Source: an uncultured Fretibacterium sp.
GTDB lineage: Bacteria > Synergistota > Synergistia > Synergistales > Aminobacteriaceae
Direction of reading: 5' to 3'
NCBI GenBank assembly: GCA_937915835.1
Contig: CALGHA010000190.1
Span: 1 to 12,408, forward strand
DNA length: 12,408 nt
Every line of letters starts with the position of its first letter. Positions within the stretch are counted from its first letter, which is position 1. The notes below the pieces were generated by a model. That model saw nothing but the letters and a program-made list of their open reading frames with translations. It was not told the DNA's origin and ran no database searches. Below, piece by piece: positions 6,536 through 12,408 of this stretch. Made by a program: the position numbers and the translations under genes.

Positions 6536-7072
6536 ATGCTCAAAATTTTATGTGAAGTTTTAGCGTTAATGCTGTGTGCTGCTCCTGTATTTGCTGACGA
6601 GGAAGTTAAACGTCCTGTTGCTAATTTCGATACGTCAATGGGAAGTTTCAAGATTGAGCTTTATTCGGACCTTGCTCCTAACACCGTGAATAATTTCATA
6701 TCTCTTGCGACAAAAAATTTTTACGACGGAGTAATCTTTCATCGTGTAATTGACGACTTCATGATACAAGGCGGCGATCCGACGGGTACAGGAATGGGCG
6801 GACCAGGTTACGCAATTCCTGACGAGTTCGGCGAGGGCTTGAAGCATAACGCGAAAGGTATTCTCTCAATGGCTAATGCGGGCCCGAACACAGGAGGCTC
6901 ACAGTTTTTCATTACGCTTGTACCAACTCCTTGGCTTGATGGTCATCACGCAATTTTTGGTCATGTAATCGCAGGAATGGAAGTTGTCGAAGCAATCGGC
7001 CACACTAAGACCGGACGAAATGACAGGCCTGTTAAAGACGTTGTGATTAAGACGATAACGATTGAGGAGTAA
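6536..7072 (+). CDS. Exported cyclophilin-type peptidyl-prolyl cis-trans isomerase
   Basis: 178 aa. A signal peptide covers about residues 1-20 (cleavage after PVFA), so this is an extracytoplasmic folding helper. C14 is not in a lipobox, because Leu rather than Gly/Ala/Ser precedes it, so a lipoprotein is unlikely. The cyclophilin domain runs from about residue 27 to 177. It has FHRVI (R70, the catalytic Arg), FMIQGGDPTGTGMGGPGY, NTGGSQFFI (119-126) and PWLDGHHAIFG (132-142). The short bacterial form is complete. It starts the large rightward operon, with its own strong ribosome-binding site and a possible -10. The next gene begins 2 nt after its stop. It is the only exported enzyme in an otherwise mostly cytoplasmic operon. 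Confidence 0.95.
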   Translation: MLKILCEVLALMLCAAPVFADEEVKRPVANFDTSMGSFKIELYSDLAPNTVNNFISLATKNFYDGVIFHRVIDDFMIQGGDPTGTGMGGPGYAIPDEFGEGLKHNAKGILSMANAGPNTGGSQFFITLVPTPWLDGHHAIFGHVIAGMEVVEAIGHTKTGRNDRPVKDVVIKTITIEE

Positions 7073-7074
7073 TT

Positions 7075-8034
7075 ATGAACAAGAAAGTATATGTTACTCG
7101 CAAGCTTCAGGACTCTGTAATGACGGCGCTCGGAAATATTTGTGAATACGATGTTAATCCTGAAGAGAGACTTGCGACGCGTGAAGAGATTATCAACGGC
7201 GTGAAGAATTATGCGGCGATTATCACGATGCTCAATGACAATATCGACGCTGAAGTTATTAATGCTGCTGGGCCAAATTTGAAGCTGATTGCGAATTACG
7301 GAGTCGGCTTTAATAATATTGACGTTAAGGCCGCGCAAGAAAAAGGAATTTATGTTACTAACACTCCCGATGTTCTCACAGACGCAACGGCGGATTTAGC
7401 GTTCACATTGTTATTAGCTTCAGCACGCCGCGTAATCGAGGGTGATAATATTGTCCGAACCGGGACTTTTGCTTGGGCTCCGCAGTATATGCTGGGTTAT
7501 GACGTTACGGGAAAAACTCTCGGCATAATCGGAGCTGGACGGATTGGGGCAAATCTCGGGAAAAAGGCTGCGTTAGGCTTTAATATGAAAGTTTTGTATT
7601 ACAGCCGTCATAATTCTCCTGAGCTTGATGAGCTCGGCGCAAAACGTGTAAATCTTGAAGAGTTGCTTGAACGTTCTGATTTCGTATCGCTTCATGTGCC
7701 ATTAACTCCGGACACTCGGCACTTAATCGGAGCTCCAGAACTCGCAAAGATGAAGCCCGACGCAATATTAATCAACACTTCACGAGGTCCTGTTGTTGAT
7801 GAAAAAGCTCTTGTTGACGCTCTGAAACGTAAAGAAATTGCCGGAGCAGGACTTGATGTTTACGAGAATGAGCCAGAAGTTGAGCCCGAATTGAAAACTT
7901 TGCAGAACGTTGTGTTAATGCCTCATGTAGGGACAGCGACTTTCGGAACTCGTAAAGCTATGGGCTTAATGGTAGTTCGCAACATTGAGGCTGTTTTTGC
8001 TGGAAGTGAACCGCCTAATATGGTGAGGGTGTAA
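7075..8034 (+). CDS. D-isomer-specific 2-hydroxyacid dehydrogenase (glyoxylate/hydroxypyruvate reductase-like)
   Basis: 319 aa. The family interconverts 2-oxoacids and D-2-hydroxyacids with NAD(P)H. The nucleotide-binding motif GIIGAGRIG is at residues 150-158. The catalytic triad is R237 (NTSRGPVVDE), E266 (YENEP) and H284 (MPHVGTAT). After the second beta strand the sequence is YYSRHN (R178), where NAD-specific enzymes usually carry an acidic residue, so NADP(H) preference is likely. NYGVGFNNID (74-83) is a substrate-loop motif common in glyoxylate reductases. The exact substrate cannot be read; glyoxylate or hydroxypyruvate is the best guess. GAGGAG lies 5 nt before the ATG, inside the end of the cyclophilin gene. 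nnrD follows with no gap. Confidence 0.9.
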   Translation: MNKKVYVTRKLQDSVMTALGNICEYDVNPEERLATREEIINGVKNYAAIITMLNDNIDAEVINAAGPNLKLIANYGVGFNNIDVKAAQEKGIYVTNTPDVLTDATADLAFTLLLASARRVIEGDNIVRTGTFAWAPQYMLGYDVTGKTLGIIGAGRIGANLGKKAALGFNMKVLYYSRHNSPELDELGAKRVNLEELLERSDFVSLHVPLTPDTRHLIGAPELAKMKPDAILINTSRGPVVDEKALVDALKRKEIAGAGLDVYENEPEVEPELKTLQNVVLMPHVGTATFGTRKAMGLMVVRNIEAVFAGSEPPNMVRV

Positions 8035-8868
8035 ATGAGTATTAACTTGAGAGATTTATTGCCTTCGCGACCTGTTGACATGCACAAGGGATTTCGCGGG
8101 AGATTATTAATTGCTGGAGGCTCTGAAAAATATCCTGGTGCTCCTGCTTTGAGTGCATTAGGAGCGTTAAGGACTGGAGCGGGAGTTGTTACGTTAATAT
8201 CGCTTCAAAGAGTATGTTTTGCTTGTGCTTCCCGATTGCCAGAAGTTGTGTATTGTTCAGAGGATGACCGTTTCCGCTGGATGGAAATAGCGCTAGCCTA
8301 CAAGAATATTAATGCTCTAGTAATTGGGCCAGGACTTGACAGAACGGTAGCAGCAGAAGTTTTTACGTCGAGAATGTGGCGAGATTGGCCGGAGAAAATT
8401 TTAGTTGACGGTGACGGATTGAACGCATTAGCGATGTCCAAAGATAATTTAATGCCACGCAGTGATTCAGTTTTGACACCTCACGAAGGGGAAGCGGCGC
8501 GATTACTGGGTGTAACTCCTGCTGATGTAAAAGCAGACAGGTCCGGAGCAGTTCGTGAATTGTCTGAACGTTGGGGATGTGTTGTTCTCAAGGGACATAA
8601 GACGTTGGTAGCTTCAGGTGAGAAATTTGCTGAGATTAATTACGGAGGGCCTGAGCTTTCAGTTCCAGGTTCGGGGGATGTATTGTCAGGATGTATCGGA
8701 GCTTTTCTTGCTAACGGGCTTAATGCTTTTGACGCGGCTGTTTTAGGAGCTTCTGTTCACGGAATGGCCGGAGATTTATTAGCGAAGACGGGAATTGACG
8801 GAGTTTTGGCTTCGGATATTGCTCACACGCTGAGGAAAATTATTCACGAATTAAGGATGAGCAAATGA
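8035..8868 (+). CDS. nnrD: ADP-dependent NAD(P)H-hydrate dehydratase, stand-alone
   Basis: 277 aa, ribokinase-like fold (YjeF C-terminal family). It repairs hydrated NADH/NADPH by ADP-driven dehydration. Typical motifs are HKGFRGRLLIAGGSEKYPGAP (17-37), LRTGAGVVTL (45-54), ALVIGPGL (94-101), VDGDGLNAL (124-132), LTPHEGEAARLLG (147-159), VVLKGHKT (183-190), and the phosphate/catalytic loop PGSGDVLSG (211-219) with D215. The loop usually reads GTGD; here it is GSGD, and the preceding GMAT-type stretch reads ELSV. The N-terminal epimerase domain (NnrE) that is often fused is absent, so the partner must be encoded elsewhere. The ATG immediately follows the previous stop, and the end overlaps the next gene by ATGA. 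Confidence 0.9.
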   Translation: MSINLRDLLPSRPVDMHKGFRGRLLIAGGSEKYPGAPALSALGALRTGAGVVTLISLQRVCFACASRLPEVVYCSEDDRFRWMEIALAYKNINALVIGPGLDRTVAAEVFTSRMWRDWPEKILVDGDGLNALAMSKDNLMPRSDSVLTPHEGEAARLLGVTPADVKADRSGAVRELSERWGCVVLKGHKTLVASGEKFAEINYGGPELSVPGSGDVLSGCIGAFLANGLNAFDAAVLGASVHGMAGDLLAKTGIDGVLASDIAHTLRKIIHELRMSK

Positions 8869-9122
8869 CGACCAGACGAAAACGCGTTGACTGGGACGAG
8901 GAAATCCGGAAGACTGAGAGGATAAAACGCAAGGGATTAATCATGAGTGCCTTAAGTTTCGCGATGGCAATAGCTTTTATCTTCGGAGTTACACGTAGCG
9001 AGGGCGTAAACGTTGAAATTCCCCGTTCAATTTTATTTGCCGTAATCTTCTGTGTATCGTGCATAATTTTCCGTGCAATAGTCCGACATCGTAACAAGAA
9101 GCGTGAAAGTCAAGATGAGTGA
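8865..9122 (+). CDS. Small two-helix membrane protein, function unknown
   Basis: 85 aa. The N-terminus is highly charged (MTTRRKRVDWDEEIRKTER). Two hydrophobic segments follow, about residues 24-42 and 54-74, then a basic/acidic tail (RHRNKKRESQDE). By the positive-inside rule both ends should face the cytoplasm in a hairpin. I do not recognise the family. The gene looks real. It overlaps nnrD by ATGA, has AAGGATGAG just upstream of the ATG, and overlaps the start of tsaE. Its steady place between a metabolite-repair gene and a tRNA-modification gene gives no firm hint of function. It could help a neighbouring protein at the membrane, but this is a guess. Confidence 0.75.
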   Translation: MTTRRKRVDWDEEIRKTERIKRKGLIMSALSFAMAIAFIFGVTRSEGVNVEIPRSILFAVIFCVSCIIFRAIVRHRNKKRESQDE

Positions 9123-9549
9123 AAAAGTTTTAATCTCGCATTCTGAACAGGACACGCGAAATTTCGGCTATGAGTTCGCTAAAAGTCTTCAAGCTGGAAT
9201 GACAATTTTACTTTTCGGAGATTTAGGGACGGGAAAGACTGTATTTGTTCGTGGAGTTTGTGAAGCGTTAGGGATTTCCGGAGTTCGCAGCCCGTCGTTT
9301 ACGCTGATTAACGAGTATAAATCACCATCTGGATTATTCATAATTCATTCGGATTTATACCGGCTTGACGCTAAAGGAGTTTACGCGCTAGGACTTGAAG
9401 AATACGTTGACGCTGGGGATTGTGTATTGTTTGTTGAGTGGCCTGAACGCTGGGAAAATTCTCCGGCCAATTCGACAAGAATATTTTTCTCGGCTCTGAA
9501 TGAGAATGAACGGGAGATAAATTTTGCGAATGAAGATACTAGCGATTGA
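9115..9549 (+). CDS. tsaE: tRNA threonylcarbamoyladenosine biosynthesis ATPase TsaE
   Basis: 144 aa from the ATG at 9115, which overlaps the previous gene by 8 nt. A GTG at 9103 would add four residues; neither start has a strong ribosome-binding site. TsaE is the ATPase that works with TsaB and TsaD to make t6A37 in ANN-decoding tRNAs. Visible are the Walker A GDLGTGKT (35-42), the switch-like SPSFTLINEY (59-68), HSDLYRL (78-84) and FVEWPER (106-112). The length is normal for the family. It overlaps tsaB by 20 nt, consistent with co-translation of two partners of one complex. tsaD and tsaC are not in the window. Confidence 0.95.
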   Translation: MSEKVLISHSEQDTRNFGYEFAKSLQAGMTILLFGDLGTGKTVFVRGVCEALGISGVRSPSFTLINEYKSPSGLFIIHSDLYRLDAKGVYALGLEEYVDAGDCVLFVEWPERWENSPANSTRIFFSALNENEREINFANEDTSD

Positions 9550-10135
9550 TTGTTGTTTGAGATTGACGGGGGCGGCATTAATGCTTGATGATTTTATTGA
9601 CATTGAGCAAGAAGAATTAGGGCGTCGGCAGTCCTCAGAGCTTTCCAAGATGACAGAAAGACTTTTGCGGAAAAATAATCTTTCATGGACTGAGCTTGAT
9701 TATGTTGCGTTGACTAACGGGCCTGGATATTTCACGGGTATTCGCGTCGGAGCGTCTTATGCTTCTGGATTAGCTTATGCTTGCGGGGTAAAAATTATTC
9801 CTGTATCGTCGCTTGAGCTTCTTGCTTATAATTCAGGCGAAAAAGTTTTAGTGCTAGTATATGCTGGTCATGGCTTTGTTTACGCTGAGTGTAAAAATTT
9901 TCTGGAAGCTGGCGAGTATTCACATGCTGAAATTCTCTCATGGCTGAAAGCAAATCCAGACGCAAAAATTATTTCTGATGATATTGAGCGTATAAGTCTG
10001 AACGAACTTGATATTATCCAGGTTAAGCCCAGCCTGAAAAGTTTATGTGAGCTTGCCTGTGAGAAAATCAATCTAGCTGTAAAACCTGCCGAGTTAAAAG
10101 TTTTATATTATCGTGCTCCTCAAGGAGTAAATTAA
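9530..10135 (+). CDS. tsaB: tRNA threonylcarbamoyladenosine biosynthesis protein TsaB
   Basis: 201 aa from the ATG at 9530 (MKILAID). A TTG two codons earlier (9524) fits better with the GGGAG at 9512-9516 (7 nt versus 13 nt), so the true start may be TTG; the protein differs by two residues. TsaB is the ASKHA-fold partner that scaffolds TsaD in t6A synthesis. The family hallmark NGPGYFTGIRVG is at residues 63-74, followed by the PVSSLELLAY stretch (91-100). The opening loop reads AIDCCLRLTGAAL instead of the common AIDTS. It is slightly shorter than many TsaB proteins, mostly in the C-terminal half. It overlaps tsaE upstream; cvpA follows after 15 nt. Confidence 0.93.
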   Translation: MKILAIDCCLRLTGAALMLDDFIDIEQEELGRRQSSELSKMTERLLRKNNLSWTELDYVALTNGPGYFTGIRVGASYASGLAYACGVKIIPVSSLELLAYNSGEKVLVLVYAGHGFVYAECKNFLEAGEYSHAEILSWLKANPDAKIISDDIERISLNELDIIQVKPSLKSLCELACEKINLAVKPAELKVLYYRAPQGVN

Positions 10136-10142
10136 AGGAGGT
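10134..10142 (+). promoter_or_regulatory. Strong ribosome-binding site of the cvpA-family gene
   Basis: AAAGGAGGT, 8 nt before the ATG at 10151. It fixes the start and suggests independent, efficient translation inside the operon. Confidence 0.85.
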
Positions 10143-10150
10143 AAATTAAT

Positions 10151-10681
10151 ATGAAGGTTGGATTAATCATTGATGGTATTATGGGAATTATCCTGATATT
10201 CTTTCTTTATCGTGGACTTGTCAGGGGTTTTTCGGGAGAAATTATCGGACTTGTAGGTTTATTTGTAGCTTCGTTTTGTGCATGGAATTTTCTAGATCCT
10301 GCAATAGAATTATTTTACCGTTACGTTCCGAACCCTGAGAAATTCGACAAGACAATAGCGGCGATAATCTGTGCTGTAATAATCTTTTTTGCTGTCGAGA
10401 TAATTTTTGCGATTGTAGGCTTTATATTGTCGTATCTTGTCAGTGTCACGCAATTATCATTCATGGATCACTTTTTCGGTATGATTGTAGGCCTGGTAAA
10501 AACATGCTGCATAATTTTATTCGTTTACGGCGTGTTAATCTCATTCTCGCCAGTAATAAAATTTGATTGGCAGACTGACAGCTACAGCATGAAGGGAGCT
10601 TCGTATGTGTGGCCTTATGTTCGGGACTTTATGGAAGCACACGGGATATTAGACTTCTCACAGCTTACGGGAAATAAATAA
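10151..10681 (+). CDS. CvpA-family integral membrane protein
   Basis: 176 aa with about four membrane helices (roughly residues 5-20, 29-47, 68-96 and 105-133) and a soluble C-terminal tail. The N-terminal pattern with Asp at 8, then RGLVRGFSGEIIGLVGL (21-37), matches the CvpA family. The family is named after an E. coli protein needed for colicin V production, but its general role is thought to be envelope-related. Position directly before mutS2 is a common arrangement, which supports the call. The stop is immediately followed by the mutS2 ATG. Confidence 0.85.
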   Translation: MKVGLIIDGIMGIILIFFLYRGLVRGFSGEIIGLVGLFVASFCAWNFLDPAIELFYRYVPNPEKFDKTIAAIICAVIIFFAVEIIFAIVGFILSYLVSVTQLSFMDHFFGMIVGLVKTCCIILFVYGVLISFSPVIKFDWQTDSYSMKGASYVWPYVRDFMEAHGILDFSQLTGNK

Positions 10682-12408
10682 ATGCGTCTGACTGAAGATG
10701 TAAGTGAAATTTTAGAGTTACGAAAAAGCTTACTCCCCTTCCGAGAGAAATTGCGCGGAGAATTAGGGGAGTTAATTTTGAGCTCATTACAGCCAGCCGA
10801 AGATTTTACTTCGCTTAAGGACCGCGAGAAGTTATTACGTGAATGGCTTGATTTGACCGACCATAACGGAGAATTTAGCTTTAACGCCAGTCTTGAGCCA
10901 GTATCGCCGATGTTTCCGAATGCTAAGAAGTCCGGAATTTTGTCGGGTGAAGAGTTATTGAAGGTGAGATTGTTGCTGAACACGGCTAAGAATATTCGTG
11001 AAGGCCTTGCTGGAATTTCTGGGAATTATGAGAGTGTTGACGCTTTAAGACGTGGAATTAGGGATTTTACGCCTGAGCTTGAAGCGTTGAGCATAATTGA
11101 AGACAGCGGGAGATTGGCCGATAACGCCTCGCATAAACTCAGCGACATACGAGCGGAGATTGAAGTATTGAAGCGTTCAGGACGGAGAATTGCGCAGAAA
11201 CTTTTTGAGGACGCTAATATCATCAATATGCTTCAGGAGAAAAATTTAACCTGGCGCGAAGGAAGATTTTTATTGCTAGTAAGACAGGAATATATCAATC
11301 GTTTTCCCGGATTGGCCATTGAACGTTCAGCTTCTGGAAATTCTGTATACATGGAACCTAAGGCCTTATCCCACGTCAATAACAGCTTAATCATCAAAAC
11401 TCGCGATGAACACGACGAAGAGCGAAGCATATTGCTAGCATTAACACGAAATATTTTGACACGAGAGAACGCGATTATCGACGCTGAAAGAGTTACTGGG
11501 ACGTTTGATTTATTATGTGCGTGTGATTATTTAATTCGCGTAAAGAAATGGGTAATCCCAGAATTGACACGACAAAAAGTTTTCAAGCTGGTTGGAGCAC
11601 GTCATCCAATGTTGAGAGATAAGGCCGTTCCGATTGATACTTCATGCGGAGAAAAGTTTAGCACTCTCGTTATAACCGGTTCGAACACTGGCGGAAAAAC
11701 TGTAACACTCAAGACTGCCGGAGTTTTAATTGCTATGGCCTGGCTAGGGCTTCCTATTCCAGCTCGAGACGGGACATTGATAGGTGATTTCGACGCAATT
11801 TATGAGGATATTGGCGACGAACAGAGCATTGAGCAAAATTTATCAACATTCAGCTCACATTTACGCAAAATCATTCACATTCTCAAGAACGCAAAATCTT
11901 CTTCGTTAATCCTGCTTGACGAGTTAGGGGCCGGAACAGATCCCCATGAAGGGGCTGCGCTAGGTGTTGCAATTCTGGAGACGTTGAAGGCTAAAGGCTG
12001 TGTAACTCTTGCTACGACACATCATAATCCGATTAAGCAATATGCTTTGACGACAAAAGGTGTTGAGACGGCGAGCATGGAATTTGACGTTGAGAAGTTA
12101 GAGCCTACGTATCGTTTATTAATGGGAATTCCCGGCCGGAGCAGTGCGCTGTTAATCGCTAAACGTTACGGAATGCCCGAAGAAGTTTTGAGGCTTGCGC
12201 AAGGAGAACTTGACAGCCGAGAGATTACAGCAGAGGATATTATGAGTGAACTCAATGAAAGGCGTGCAGCACTTGACAACGCAGAACGAAAAATGAAACA
12301 GGACATTGAAGAAGCCGAGACGTTACGGAAAACTTATCAAAGCCGAGTTGCTGAGATTGATTACCAGCGGGATAAAATTATGCAGGCAGCTGACAGAAAA
12401 GCTGAAAA
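10682..12408 (+). CDS. mutS2: MutS2 family ATPase, partial (3' end outside window)
   Basis: 575 codons are open from the ATG at 10682 to the window end; family members are about 780 aa. Residues 1 to about 300 form the MutS2 core and clamp, including WREGRFLLLVRQEY and the SASGNSVYMEP block. The ABC-type ATPase follows, with Walker A GSNTGGKT (333-340), a signature-like FSSHLRKI segment, Walker B LILLDELGAGTDP (D413, E414) and the ATTHH switch. GIPGRSSALLIAKRYG is typical, and a charged coiled coil starts at about residue 500. The C-terminal Smr nuclease domain, if present, lies outside. No mismatch-recognition domain I is seen, which separates it from MutS. Family members have been linked to suppressing recombination or to splitting collided ribosomes. 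The start directly follows the cvpA stop, with only a weak ribosome-binding site (GGGAA). Confidence 0.95.
   Translation, partial: MRLTEDVSEILELRKSLLPFREKLRGELGELILSSLQPAEDFTSLKDREKLLREWLDLTDHNGEFSFNASLEPVSPMFPNAKKSGILSGEELLKVRLLLNTAKNIREGLAGISGNYESVDALRRGIRDFTPELEALSIIEDSGRLADNASHKLSDIRAEIEVLKRSGRRIAQKLFEDANIINMLQEKNLTWREGRFLLLVRQEYINRFPGLAIERSASGNSVYMEPKALSHVNNSLIIKTRDEHDEERSILLALTRNILTRENAIIDAERVTGTFDLLCACDYLIRVKKWVIPELTRQKVFKLVGARHPMLRDKAVPIDTSCGEKFSTLVITGSNTGGKTVTLKTAGVLIAMAWLGLPIPARDGTLIGDFDAIYEDIGDEQSIEQNLSTFSSHLRKIIHILKNAKSSSLILLDELGAGTDPHEGAALGVAILETLKAKGCVTLATTHHNPIKQYALTTKGVETASMEFDVEKLEPTYRLLMGIPGRSSALLIAKRYGMPEEVLRLAQGELDSREITAEDIMSELNERRAALDNAERKMKQDIEEAETLRKTYQSRVAEIDYQRDKIMQAADRKAE

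Noticed and set aside
6961..7338. Minus-strand open frame of 125 codons
   Set aside because: It lies across the end of the cyclophilin gene and the start of the dehydrogenase gene, both with clear family motifs; it is a shadow frame.
10615..10983. Minus-strand open frame of 122 codons
   Set aside because: It is antisense to the end of the cvpA-family gene and the start of mutS2, which are both well supported.

Overview
The window looks like chromosomal housekeeping DNA from an AT-leaning bacterium. The set RNase Y + YmdB-type phosphoesterase, MutS2 and CvpA, with exported proteins carrying simple type I signal peptides, fits Synergistota best and a Firmicutes-like lineage second. This placement is an inference from gene content and order, with no phylogeny behind it. 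No rRNA, tRNA, CRISPR array, insertion sequence or phage gene was seen.

Left part, minus strand (1-2794): a three-gene operon reading leftwards. It holds an Mrr-like protein with a long Pro/Glu-rich linker, then rimO (ribosomal protein S12 methylthiotransferase), then pgpA (phosphatidylglycerophosphatase A, cut by the window edge). The gaps are 9 nt and a GTGA stop/start overlap. The Mrr-like protein keeps the family fold signature, but the residues expected at the catalytic Asp and Gln-x-Lys positions read His and His-Ala-Arg.

Middle, plus strand: a secreted polysaccharide deacetylase (2890-3873) is transcribed divergently from the Mrr operon, from core promoters that interleave at 2820-2862. 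Next is the rny-ymdB operon (4089-6409), with a good sigma-70-type promoter (3978-4006) and a hairpin terminator (6444-6478). Its transcript would carry a perfect 12-nt complementarity between the 5' leader (4019-4030) and the 3' untranslated end (6424-6435). This is the most unusual non-coding signal in the window.

Right part, plus strand (6536-12408): a tight run of eight genes. They are an exported cyclophilin, a D-2-hydroxyacid dehydrogenase, nnrD (NAD(P)H-hydrate dehydratase), a small two-helix membrane protein of unknown function, tsaE and tsaB (tRNA t6A synthesis), cvpA-family and mutS2 (cut by the window end). Gaps inside this run are 0-15 nt or short overlaps, so one transcript is likely. 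It mixes metabolite repair, tRNA modification, envelope and DNA/ribosome maintenance.

I found no strong case for a wholly new system. The best leads are the apparently catalytically altered Mrr-like protein in a rimO-pgpA operon, the 5'/3' complementarity in the RNase Y mRNA, and the unknown small membrane protein between nnrD and tsaE.
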